Shown piece by piece: positions 34,018 to 41,974 of a DNA stretch of 64,000 bases; the first letter of the stretch is position 1; the number at the start of each line of letters is the position of its first letter. The stretch comes from Halalkalicoccus sp. CG83. GTDB taxonomy: Archaea; Halobacteriota; Halobacteria; Halobacteriales; Halalkalicoccaceae. The notes below the pieces were generated by a model. It was not told the origin of the DNA and searched no databases. It saw only the letters and a list, made by a program, of their open reading frames with translations. The DNA lies in assembly GCF_037081715.1 (NCBI RefSeq), contig NZ_JAZDDH010000002.1, positions 558,001 to 622,000 of the forward strand, written 5' to 3'. A program made the translations under genes and the position numbers.

Positions 34018-35181
34018 GTGTTAGACTTCGTTGAACTCGAACAGGAGCTGACCGAGGAGGAACGGACGATCCAGGAGCGCGCCCGGGAGTTCGTCGACGA
34101 GGAGGTCCGACCGATCATCGCCGAGCACTACCTCGAGGGGACGTTCCCCGAGGAGCTGATCCCCAGGCTGGGTGAGCTGGGCTTCTACGCGCCGAACCTC
34201 GAGGGTTACGGGCTCTCGAACGTGAGCGAGACCGCCTACGGACTGTTGATGCAGGAGCTCGAGGCCGGCGACTCCGGAGTGCGGTCGATGGCGAGCGTCC
34301 AGGGCGCGCTCGTGATGTACCCCATCCACGCCTACGGCAGCGAGGACCAGAAGGAGCGCTGGCTCCCCGACATGGGCGAGGGCGAGGCGATCGGCGGGTT
34401 CGCGCTGACCGAGCCCGACCACGGCTCGGACGCCGGGAGCATGGAGACGCGTGCGGAGAAGGACGGCGACGAGTACGTCCTCGACGGCGCGAAGCGCTGG
34501 TGTACCAACTCGCCGATCGCGGACGTGGTGATCGTCTGGGCGCGCGACGGCTCCGCCGAGGACGAGCCGGTGCGGGGCTTCCTCGTCGAGACCGACCGCG
34601 ACGGCCTCGAGATCGACACGATCGAGGGGAAGCTCTCGCTGCGGGCCTCGAGCTCCGGCGAGTTCACGATGAACGGCGTCCGGATCCCCGAGGAGAACGT
34701 TCTGCCCGGCGTCGAGGGCATGAAGGGACCGCTGTCGTGTCTCACACAGGCGCGTTACGGCATCGCCTGGGGCGCCGTCGGCGCGGCCCGGGACTGCTTC
34801 GAGGAGGCCCGCGAGTACGCGCTCGACCGAGAGCAGTTCGGCGGGCCGATCGCGCGCTTCCAGCTCCAACAGGAGAAGCTCGCGGAGATGGCGACGGAGA
34901 TCACGACGAGCCAGCTGCTCGCCCACCGGCTCGCGGAGCTCAAGGAGCGGGGCGATCTGCGACCCCAGCACGTCTCGATGGCCAAGCGCAACAACGTCGA
35001 GATGGCGCGAGACCAGTCGCGCGTCGCCCGGGAGATGCTCGGGGGCAACGGCATCACCGGCGAGTACGCCTCCATGCGACACATGGCGAACATGGAGACG
35101 GTCTACACGTACGAGGGGACCCACGACATCCACACGCTGATCCTCGGCGCGGACCTCACCGGCATCCAGGCCTTCGAGTGA
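34018..35181 (+). CDS. Acyl-CoA dehydrogenase, glutaryl-CoA dehydrogenase-like
   Basis: A 387-aa flavoenzyme. Compared with the other acyl-CoA dehydrogenase here it has the glutaryl type C-terminus YTYEGTHDIHTLILGADLTG, with catalytic Glu in YEGT, and the GGFALTEPDHGSDAGSMETRA and RWCTNSPIADV segments of that subfamily. Glutaryl-CoA dehydrogenases oxidise and decarboxylate glutaryl-CoA to crotonyl-CoA, an end step of lysine, tryptophan and benzoate breakdown; closely similar enzymes act on other acyl-CoAs. GTG at 34018 is chosen as start from the TATA spacing and family length. It is divergent from the ligase. Confidence 0.9.
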   Translation: MLDFVELEQELTEEERTIQERAREFVDEEVRPIIAEHYLEGTFPEELIPRLGELGFYAPNLEGYGLSNVSETAYGLLMQELEAGDSGVRSMASVQGALVMYPIHAYGSEDQKERWLPDMGEGEAIGGFALTEPDHGSDAGSMETRAEKDGDEYVLDGAKRWCTNSPIADVVIVWARDGSAEDEPVRGFLVETDRDGLEIDTIEGKLSLRASSSGEFTMNGVRIPEENVLPGVEGMKGPLSCLTQARYGIAWGAVGAARDCFEEAREYALDREQFGGPIARFQLQQEKLAEMATEITTSQLLAHRLAELKERGDLRPQHVSMAKRNNVEMARDQSRVAREMLGGNGITGEYASMRHMANMETVYTYEGTHDIHTLILGADLTGIQAFE

Positions 35182-35461
35182 TCGGACGAACGGCGTGCTG
35201 ACCCCGGACACTATCGCCATCCCGTTCCGTGGAGCGCTCGGCGGTCAGTCTCGAGGGATTCGTAGCCCACGACGGGGGCCGAGAGCGAGACGACGGGAGG
35301 TGTCCCGGGGACGACGGCGGTCGGATTCGAGACCGTGAGATCGACCCTGGGGTTCCGGGCGCGACGACGTAGTTCGCGTACGCCCTGACGCGTCATACAA
35401 CGGTTCCAACGGAGATACGGTTCAGGGAAATCTCGGCGGATCAACCGGTCGGTGTGCATGC
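35182..35461. other. Gap with no gene I can support
   Basis: The minus strand holds an open frame of 84 codons (35211-35465), but its product is rich in Arg and Pro and lacks the acidic bias of neighbouring proteins, so it is probably not a gene. No repeats or RNA genes seen. Confidence 0.4.
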
Positions 35462-35629
35462 TCATCGATCAGACGGTCCGTTGGCAACGGCGACTTCGTC
35501 GCCATCGGGAGCGGCGTTCTTCTCTTCAGATCCGAGTTCGTCCGGTGAACCACACGTCGTGTCTAGTACGTCCTTCATTCCATCTTCGAAACCACCTATG
35601 AGGCTCTGGACAGACTGTACACCTTCCAT
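35462..35629 (-). CDS. Possible small acidic protein of 55 aa
   Basis: An open frame starting MEGVQSVQSLIGGFEDGMKD and ending in an acidic tail, pI low like true haloarchaeal proteins. Its ATG lies inside the last codons of the truncated membrane-protein gene in another frame (about 30 bases of overlap). No family recognised and no clear promoter; it may instead be a fortuitous frame. Confidence 0.3.
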   Translation of the reverse strand: MEGVQSVQSLIGGFEDGMKDVLDTTCGSPDELGSEEKNAAPDGDEVAVANGPSDR

Positions 35630-36040
35630 CCCACGGCGAGATGAAAGACGATGAGCGCAAAAATGCCGACGGCGGCGATTTCAGAGACAGGACCGGTCAA
35701 AAGGGCAGACACCGCTACGATCCCTGCCACTCCGAGTCCCAGACTCATGCTTCCGAACCACTTGCCGAAGGCCGGAGCGCCGAACATGGCCACCCCGAGG
35801 AGGAGATAACCCATCGGTACAATGAACAGTCCCGTGACGAGCAACGTATCGAACATGCCCTGGCTCACCTCCCACATGAGGACGACTGACTCCCGCTCCC
35901 CGGGGGTCGCCCCAGGGGCGTGGTAGATGTCGGAGAGTCGGTCCTGAACGATATGCGGGATCGCCCCGACCGCGAGCACACCGAGTCCGAGAACAGCTAG
36001 GGCGCTCCCGAAGAGAGCGGGTGCGGCGCTCGAATCGCCC
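35596..36040 (-). pseudogene. Truncated DUF4386-like membrane protein gene
   Basis: About 150 codons encode four hydrophobic segments with the pattern GSALAVLGLGVLAVGAIP, then SQGMFDTLLVTGLFIVPMGYLLLGVAMF and FGKWFGSMSLGLGVAGIV, resembling the C-terminal half of DUF4386-type membrane proteins. There is no start codon in a suitable place: the frame continues upstream only as a shadow of the site-2 protease gene, whose promoter and ATG replace the expected N-terminal half. It is probably a 5'-deleted remnant. Confidence 0.65.
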
Positions 36041-36048
36041 GTCGGCGG

Positions 36049-36056
36049 GCTTATGC
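36049..36056 (+). promoter_or_regulatory. TATA-like box of the site-2 protease gene
   Basis: GCTTATGC centred about 27 bases before the ATG at 36079, inside the broken end of the DUF4386-like remnant on the other strand. Confidence 0.45.
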
Positions 36057-36078
36057 GGACGGGACCGATAGGACGAGT

Positions 36079-37248
36079 ATGCGAAGCTATCGGATCGGGA
36101 GAGCGATGGGGATCCCCATCGAGATCAACGTCTCGCTGCTGCTCTTCGCGCCGCTTCTCGCGTGGCTGCTCTCGCGGCCCGGACAGATCGGGCTGTACGC
36201 CGGGCTGATCGAGTCGGTCTCGGGAACGCCGATCGACGTCGACGCGCTCACGACCGGTGCGAGGCCGGCGGTCCTCGGGATCACGGCCGCCGTCGGACTG
36301 TTCGCGAGCGTGCTCGTCCACGAACTCGGCCACTCGTGGGTCGCCCAGCGCTACGACATCCCCATCGCCCGGATCACGCTGTGGATATTCGGCGGCATCG
36401 CGAGCTTAGAGCGGGTTCCCCGCGAGTGGGACCGTGAGTTCCGGATCGCCATCGCCGGCCCGGTCGTGAGCCTCGCGCTCGGGATCGCGTGCTACTGGCT
36501 GGTCGTTCTCCTGCCGGGCGAGGTTCCCGCGCTGGTCTTCCTGGTCGGCTGGCTCGCGGTCATGAACGTCTCGCTTGCGGCGTTCAACATGCTTCCGGCG
36601 TTCCCGATGGACGGCGGGCGAGTGCTCCGCGCGCTGCTCTCGCGCTCGTCCTCGCGGTCGTATGCCGACGCGACCCGGATCGCCGCCCGGGTGGGACGTG
36701 CGATGGCGGTCGGGCTCGCGATACTCGGCGTGCTCGTGTTCAATCCCGTCCTGATCCTGGTCGCGCTGTTCGTCTACGGCGCGGCCGCCTCCGAGTCGCG
36801 GACGGTGATGCTCGACGACCTGCTCTACGGGGTGAGCGCCGCCGACCTCATGCGCGAGCTCAACACCGTCTCCGCCGAGGAGACCGTCGCCGGCCTCCTC
36901 ACCCGGATGCTCCACGAGCGGCGCACCGGCTACCCGGTCGCCGACGAGCGCGGGCGGATCGTCGGCGTGGTCACGCTGGATCGGCTGCGCGGGGTTCGCG
37001 AGGTCGAGCGCGACGCGGTGCTGGTCGAGGACGTGATGGCCCGCGGCGTCTCACGGGTCGACGCCTCGACGCCGGCGTTCGACGCGCTCGGCGCGTTCGG
37101 CGACCGCGGGACGGCCTGGGTCGTCGTCGAGCGCGACGGCGAGCCGGTCGGTACCCTCTCGCGCGAGGACGTCGCGCGGTCGCTGACGATGCTGCGCGAC
37201 ATCGGGCGGGAGGGCCGCCCACCGGCGTGGTCCGAGGAGGTCCACTGA
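36079..37248 (+). CDS. Site-2 protease-family (M50) metalloprotease with CBS pair
   Basis: A 389-aa membrane protease. Zinc motif HELGHSW near residue 78 inside a membrane helix, and the third ligand region NMLPAFPMDGGRVLRALL near residue 175. About six hydrophobic segments span residues 12-240. The C-terminal 120 residues form two CBS domains (VMARGVSRVDAS and similar), which usually bind adenine nucleotides and may gate the protease. It would cleave membrane-bound regulators. The substrate is unknown; no anti-sigma-like partner exists in archaea. Confidence 0.92.
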   Translation: MRSYRIGRAMGIPIEINVSLLLFAPLLAWLLSRPGQIGLYAGLIESVSGTPIDVDALTTGARPAVLGITAAVGLFASVLVHELGHSWVAQRYDIPIARITLWIFGGIASLERVPREWDREFRIAIAGPVVSLALGIACYWLVVLLPGEVPALVFLVGWLAVMNVSLAAFNMLPAFPMDGGRVLRALLSRSSSRSYADATRIAARVGRAMAVGLAILGVLVFNPVLILVALFVYGAAASESRTVMLDDLLYGVSAADLMRELNTVSAEETVAGLLTRMLHERRTGYPVADERGRIVGVVTLDRLRGVREVERDAVLVEDVMARGVSRVDASTPAFDALGAFGDRGTAWVVVERDGEPVGTLSREDVARSLTMLRDIGREGRPPAWSEEVH

Positions 37249-37288
37249 AACCACAAGGCGCTACTCGCCTGCCGACCAAGCCGCTCCC

Positions 37289-38059
37289 ATGAGCGAGCCA
37301 TCCGGTTCGGGACCGCGGGTCGACTGCCACGTGAAGCTGCTCGACGAGCGCGTCGTCGCACGGGCGCAGCGCCGCGGTCTCGACGTCCTCGTCTACGCGC
37401 CCCACTTCACCCGCTGGCCGGAGATCCGCGAGCGCGCCGAGCGCTTCAGCGACGAGGACCTCCTGATCGTGCCCGCCCGCGAACTCTTCACCGGCGCCTG
37501 GGGCGATCGGAAGCACGTCCTCGCGCTCGACCTCGAGGCACCGATTCCCGACTACCTCACCTTCGAGGGGACGCTCGCCGAACTCGAACGCCAGGGCGCC
37601 GTCGTGCTCGCGCCCCACCCCGAGTTCGCGACCGTCAGCGTCGACGTGATCGACCTCAACCGGCATTCGGGAGCGTTCCACGCGGTCGAGGCGTACAACC
37701 CGAAACACCGCGCGAGCCACAACCGCCGCGCCCGGGAGATCGCCATGGAGACGGGACTGCCCGCCTTCGGCTCCTCGTACGCCCACCTCCGGCGGACCGT
37801 CGGCGAGGTCTGGACGACGTTCGAGACGACGATCGACACCCCTGAGGACCTTCACGACGCGCTGCGCTCGGGGGTCCCTCGACGGGTGTTCCGACGATCC
37901 GGTCCGAGACACCGCCTCCGGCGCGCCACGGAGTTCGCTCATCTGGGCTGGGAGAACTCGGTCGAGAAGGTCGATCGCATCGTGCTGTCGGGCCGGGAGG
38001 CGACCCACCCGCGCCACCTCGCCTATGAGGGCCGGTTCGACGACGTCGCCGTCTACTGA
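37289..38059 (+). CDS. PHP-domain protein with divergent metal site
   Basis: A 256-aa protein of the PHP hydrolase superfamily: DCHVKLLDERVVARAQRRGLD at the start, VLVYAPHFTRW, VLAPHPEF mid-protein, and FGSSYAH in the place of the GSDAH motif. Several usual ligands are changed: the first motif has DCHVK rather than HxHT, and SSYAH rather than SDAH. So metal binding may be partial and the hydrolase activity altered. It is 40 bases downstream of the protease gene on the same strand, probably cotranscribed, and overlaps the convergent YdjM-like gene by 7 bases. Confidence 0.75.
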   Translation: MSEPSGSGPRVDCHVKLLDERVVARAQRRGLDVLVYAPHFTRWPEIRERAERFSDEDLLIVPARELFTGAWGDRKHVLALDLEAPIPDYLTFEGTLAELERQGAVVLAPHPEFATVSVDVIDLNRHSGAFHAVEAYNPKHRASHNRRAREIAMETGLPAFGSSYAHLRRTVGEVWTTFETTIDTPEDLHDALRSGVPRRVFRRSGPRHRLRRATEFAHLGWENSVEKVDRIVLSGREATHPRHLAYEGRFDDVAVY

Positions 38060-38541
38060 GCGCCGATCGCCGCGAGCGCGCGTTCCGCGAGTTCCGGCGG
38101 CAGGCCGTGGACGAGCAGCGCCGCCGCCGCCAGTTCGACGGCGGTCACGAGCACCACGACGTACGGCGCCCACCGGCTGCTCACGGGGACGCCGAACGGG
38201 AGGCCGTACTCCTTCTCCCAGAACGGATAGAACAGCGCGAGTCCGCGCCTCGTTCCCAGCAGGTCGAGCACGTAGTGGGTGAGCACGCCGATCCACACCC
38301 AGTGGAGGTTGGCGAAGTGGATCGGATACGCGAGCACGACCGCCAGCACGGGCAGGTTGTGGAGCGTCTTGCGGTGGCGCCCGAGGACGGCGTCGACGTC
38401 CGGGAACAGCGCGCCGAGGACGATCGGGACGAACAGCTCCGCGATCGCGGTGAGGGTCTCGACGTCGCCCGCGGGGTGAACGACGTAGCCCAACCCGATG
38501 CTCAGCAACACCGCGTTCAGCACGTGCCCACGTTTGTTCAT
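38053..38541 (-). CDS. YdjM/DUF457-type membrane metal-dependent hydrolase
   Basis: A 162-aa membrane protein with four hydrophobic segments. The family pattern of conserved His and Asp residues is visible: HVLNAVL at the start, GALFPDVDAVLGRHRKTLHNL near residue 45, and LTHYVLDLLGTRRGLALFYPF near residue 90. Members are annotated as membrane-bound metal-dependent hydrolases (LexA-regulated YdjM in E. coli); the biochemical role is not established. Upstream it has an AT-rich palindrome-like stretch (TATATTTGATATATTA). Confidence 0.82.
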   Translation of the reverse strand: MNKRGHVLNAVLLSIGLGYVVHPAGDVETLTAIAELFVPIVLGALFPDVDAVLGRHRKTLHNLPVLAVVLAYPIHFANLHWVWIGVLTHYVLDLLGTRRGLALFYPFWEKEYGLPFGVPVSSRWAPYVVVLVTAVELAAAALLVHGLPPELAERALAAIGAQ

Positions 38542-38580
38542 ATATTTGATATATTACGCCGGCGAACGATAACGATTGCG

Positions 38581-39108
38581 TCAGACGCCGGACCGGTCCC
38601 GGTCGTCGATCTCGTCGAGCAGGTCGGCGAGCGCCCGTCGGGCGATCTTCCCCTTGATCTCGGTCCGCGAGCCGTCGAACTCGTGGCGAGAGACGGTGGC
38701 GTAGGAGCTCTCGGTCCCCCAGGGGCCGGCGTAGGCGACGCCGACGTAGACGGTCCCCACGGGGGTCTCCTCGCTGCCGCCGGAGGGGCCGGCGACGCCG
38801 GTGGTGCTGAGCCCCCAGGTGACGTCCGAGACGTCGCGGGCCGCACGGGCCATCTTGCGGGCGACCGGCTCCGAGACCGCGCCGTGGGTGTCGAGCGCCT
38901 CGCGGGAGACGCCGAGGCTCTCGCGTTTGGCGTCGTAGGCGTAGGTGACGAACCCTCGATCGAGGTAGTCGCTCGATCCGGGGACGTCCGTCAGCAGCGA
39001 GCAGACCAGCCCGCCGGTACAGGACTCCGCGACCGCGGCGGTCGCTCCGGCCTCACGCAGCGCCTCCCCGACCCGTCTCTCGACGGGGTCGTTCCCGGTT
39101 TCGTCCAT
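38581..39108 (-). CDS. pncC: Nicotinamide-nucleotide amidohydrolase, CinA C-terminal family
   Basis: A 175-aa protein with the PncC/CinA-C signature AESCTGGLVCSLLTDVPGSS, TGVAGPSGGSEETPVGTVYVG. It deamidates NMN to nicotinate mononucleotide in pyridine nucleotide recycling. The stand-alone domain without the CinA N-terminal part is common. The ATG at 39108 is preferred over 39135 because the extra nine residues precede the expected N-terminus. Confidence 0.88.
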   Translation of the reverse strand: MDETGNDPVERRVGEALREAGATAAVAESCTGGLVCSLLTDVPGSSDYLDRGFVTYAYDAKRESLGVSREALDTHGAVSEPVARKMARAARDVSDVTWGLSTTGVAGPSGGSEETPVGTVYVGVAYAGPWGTESSYATVSRHEFDGSRTEIKGKIARRALADLLDEIDDRDRSGV

Positions 39109-39186
39109 AGTCCCGGCTACGGCGAGCCTCCCCATACCTCCTGCGGAGTCCGAAAGAGGGAGGGTAGATCGCTTCCGAGAGATGAC

Positions 39187-40287
39187 ATGGACTACGAGAA
39201 GCCCCTCTTCTTCCAGGTGATGCGCTACGCCGCCGAGGCGGATCGGGACGTGATCGACATGGTCAGCGGCAACCCCGACTGGGAGCCGCCCGAGGCGCTC
39301 CGCGAGGGGCTACGCGAGTACGCCGACCTCCCGGTCGAGGAGTTCCAGTACCCGCCGAGCGACGGTCTCGCCGAGCTGCGCGAGGAGATCGCCGCTCGAC
39401 GATCGGTCCCGACGGAGTCCGTGATCGTCACCGACGGCACCGGCGAGGCCAACTACCTCGCGATGGCCGGAGCGCTCGAGCGCGGGTCGGGAAGCGAGGT
39501 GCTCCTCACGGATCCGGTCTACCCCTACTACCCTGGGAAGACGAGCATGCTCGGCGGGGAGGCGACGTACGTTCCGGTCGGGGAGGACGGCCGCCTCGAC
39601 CCCGATGCGATTCGCGAGCACGCGAACGAGGGGACCGCGGCGATCGTCGTCAACACGCCCAACAACCCCACGGGAGCGGTCTACGGCGAGGGGACGATGC
39701 GCGAACTCGTCTCGATCGCCGAGGAGCACGACGCGATCCTCGTGAGCGACGAGGTCTACGACCACTTCGATCACTCCGGGCGGTTCGAGAGCGCGCTCGC
39801 GTTCGACTCCACTCACCGAGCGGTCACGAGCGGTTTCTCGAAGTCGATGGCGATCACGGGCTTTCGCGTCGGCTACGCGGTGCTGCCGCCCGCACTCGCG
39901 GAGGGGGCGCGCACCCGTCACATGCTGATCAACGTCGCCGGCTCCCGTCCGGCCCAGTACGCCGTCTTGCGCGCGCTCCGCGAGACCGGCCCCGACTACT
40001 ACGAGCGAAACCGGGTGATGCTCGCGGAACGTCTGGACGCCTTCACCGATGCGCTCGCGGAGGCGGGGGCATCCTACACCCGTCCCGACGGCTCGTTCTA
40101 CGTGCTCGCGCGCTTCGATGGCTATCCGGGAACGATGGAGAACGTCGAGCGACTGATCGACGAGGCCGGCGTCGCGGGGATGCCCGGCGATGCGTTCGGA
40201 TCGAGCCGAGAGGAGTGGATCCGCTTCGCGCTGGTCACGCCACGCGCGGAGGAGGCCGCGGACCGGCTCGCCGAGTACTTCGGTTGA
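39187..40287 (+). CDS. Class I/II pyridoxal-phosphate aminotransferase
   Basis: A 366-aa fold-type I PLP enzyme. The PLP lysine lies in SGFSKSMAITGFRVGY, with NTPNNPTGAVYG and SDEVYDHF as the cofactor-binding segments. The N-terminal DYEKPLFFQVMRYA and SGNPDWEPP are typical of the archaeal aspartate/aromatic aminotransferase group. The amino-acid substrate is not decidable. The ATG at 39187 is chosen since the longer open frame upstream is a shadow of the two genes on the minus strand. Confidence 0.9.
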   Translation: MDYEKPLFFQVMRYAAEADRDVIDMVSGNPDWEPPEALREGLREYADLPVEEFQYPPSDGLAELREEIAARRSVPTESVIVTDGTGEANYLAMAGALERGSGSEVLLTDPVYPYYPGKTSMLGGEATYVPVGEDGRLDPDAIREHANEGTAAIVVNTPNNPTGAVYGEGTMRELVSIAEEHDAILVSDEVYDHFDHSGRFESALAFDSTHRAVTSGFSKSMAITGFRVGYAVLPPALAEGARTRHMLINVAGSRPAQYAVLRALRETGPDYYERNRVMLAERLDAFTDALAEAGASYTRPDGSFYVLARFDGYPGTMENVERLIDEAGVAGMPGDAFGSSREEWIRFALVTPRAEEAADRLAEYFG

Positions 40288-40446
40288 GCGGATCGACGGC
40301 GGTGACCGCCGGACTCCATCTACTGGATAGAGGACGCGTATCGATCACACCGGTCGGTTGCGGATCCCGATCCACGCACCGTCGTCCGGTGTGCACGGTT
40401 TAGCGAACCAGTGGAGATATCCGCAGTTCGTTGGGACTCCCGAGTG
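40288..40446. other. Short gap of lower GC, no gene seen
   Basis: Between the aminotransferase and the DUF1059 gene. Nothing recognisable. Confidence 0.4.
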
Positions 40447-40620
40447 TTATTGGACGTCTTGAATCCTCGAACGGAGGTCTTCGACCGTCCCGTCGTCGAA
40501 CTCCAGCTCGGGATGTTCGCTCTCAGCGTGTTTCTCGGCTTGCGACAGGACCTCCTCTTCGGTTTCGGCTTCGATAGTCGCATGGCATCCATCGAGAGGA
40601 CATTCCAGTTTCTTTGGCAT
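40447..40620 (-). CDS. DUF1059-family small protein
   Basis: A 57-aa protein, MPKKLECPLDGCHATIEAET, followed by EEEVLSQAEKHAESEH and ELEFDDGTVEDLRSRI. The Cys pair plus two His in AEKHAESEH make a small zinc-binding fold, the pattern of DUF1059 (predicted small metal-binding protein). The function is unknown. An AT-rich stretch (minus strand CTATAAATAA, about 40629-40638) lies upstream. It is shorter than the usual gene-calling cutoff. Confidence 0.85.
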   Translation of the reverse strand: MPKKLECPLDGCHATIEAETEEEVLSQAEKHAESEHPELEFDDGTVEDLRSRIQDVQ

Positions 40621-41025
40621 ATGATCGTTATTTATAGGGCAGTCGCGTGGATAGCGCTATCGGTACATCCACCGGGACGTGCCATCGCTCCGGATGCAAC
40701 GGATAGTACGGATCGTTATCCGGCGACTTCACTCAAACTACTTCGACCGACCGCTGTCCTCCTCTGGAATCGGGCCAGCAGTGTAGTGCGATGGTCGATC
40801 GGATCGTGAGGGTTCGGCTGACCTTCCCAGTCACTAGCAGAAATGGCGTGTCGAATGGATGATTCAGAGCTATCGCGTTCGGAGGGAACGTCCGTCTCAC
40901 AGCCACCGGGTATAGCACGCCGATAGTCATCATCTACCAACCGGAAGGCGCATGTTCAGCACAGAGGCGGAGACGCGTCGATCCCAGACGGACGGAAATC
41001 CAACGGGTGATTTGGCACGTGTGAG
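40621..41025. other. Lower-GC gap with only doubtful open frames
   Basis: Two overlapping minus-strand frames (40716-40940, 74 codons; 40733-40933, 66 codons) and one plus-strand frame exist. Codon use is unlike that of neighbours and no family is recognised. The first, starting MVDDDYRRAIPGGCETDVP, is the likeliest to be real, but weakly. Confidence 0.3.
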
Positions 41026-41748
41026 TTACCCGCGTCGGAGCCGGTACCAGTGCTCGTCGGGCTTCAACAGCAGTTCGACCGGTCTTGGTGCCTCGAAGTG
41101 CGTCTCTCCCAGATCGGTCACCGTCCAGCCGGGGAACGCCGCCTCGATCTCGCTGCGGCTCGCCCCCCGCGGTAGCGGCCCTCTGCGCTTTGGCTCCCAC
41201 GTGAGCATGAGTACGCTGGCATCGGGTGCGGCGACCGCATCGACTTCCCGACCCATTGCCTCTCGTTGTTCGCGGTTCAACCCGTGGAAGGTCCCCGTAT
41301 CGAGTATCAACTGGTATCCGGGATCGATTCCGGACGCGCGAAGGTCCGTCACATCACCGAGGACGAGTCCCATCTCGACACCGGTAGTCCCGATCCGGTC
41401 ACGGGCTCGTTGCAGGGCTTTCTCGACGTTGTCGATACCCGTGACCTGCCATCCACGTTTCGCCAGTTCGATTCCCCAGATCCCGCTCCCGGTGCCGACA
41501 TCGAGCGCTCGTCCGTAGGGCGGCTCACGGTCACGCTCTTCTTCCTCGAACAGTTGCGTGATCCTCTCGACGAACAACGGCTCTTCAACGGCGTCCTCCC
41601 ACGGGTGGAAGCCGATTCCGTACGCGAACTCGTAGTTCACCCCTGCCCACCACCGTGTCGCCAGCCTTCGGTTACGACGTTTGGCGTAGTCATGTCCATC
41701 CCCTCGGTGGATATACACGACGTGAAGCCATAAGCTAGCAGATACCAC
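41026..41748 (-). CDS. Class I SAM-dependent methyltransferase
   Basis: A protein of up to 240 aa with the Rossmann methyltransferase motif I GRALDVGTGSGIWGIELAKRG, motif II VTGIDNV, and ILDTGTFHGLNREQREAMG. The IWGIELAKRGWQVTGID stretch and LLKPDEHWYRLRR end resemble small thiopurine/tellurite-type methyltransferases. The substrate is unknown. The N-terminal start is unsure: the first ~25 residues do not look conserved and an internal GTG may be used. Confidence 0.82.
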   Translation of the reverse strand: MVSASLWLHVVYIHRGDGHDYAKRRNRRLATRWWAGVNYEFAYGIGFHPWEDAVEEPLFVERITQLFEEEERDREPPYGRALDVGTGSGIWGIELAKRGWQVTGIDNVEKALQRARDRIGTTGVEMGLVLGDVTDLRASGIDPGYQLILDTGTFHGLNREQREAMGREVDAVAAPDASVLMLTWEPKRRGPLPRGASRSEIEAAFPGWTVTDLGETHFEAPRPVELLLKPDEHWYRLRRG

Positions 41749-41974
41749 GTCCTCCCGGCTATAGTGGGTCGTCTATCGGTAGCTGGGCTCGCGAATCAGT
41801 GAATCTACCCGGAGATGACGTACCGTGTGTGCTGAATGGATCCACCGTATCTCACGCACCCTGAGAGAGCGATCGGGTATCGACTACTCGAACGCGGTGC
41901 TACGAACTCCCCTTGCTGTAGACCTACTGGACCGGGACCGACGGGTACACAACCGCGGATCGAAAAGGGCGGAC

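Noticed and set aside
35211-35465. 84-codon minus-strand open frame
   Set aside because: Arg/Pro-rich with no acidic bias, family or promoter; kept only as a gap note.
38107-39186. Extension of the aminotransferase frame upstream of 39187
   Set aside because: It is a shadow of the YdjM-like and pncC genes on the opposite strand.
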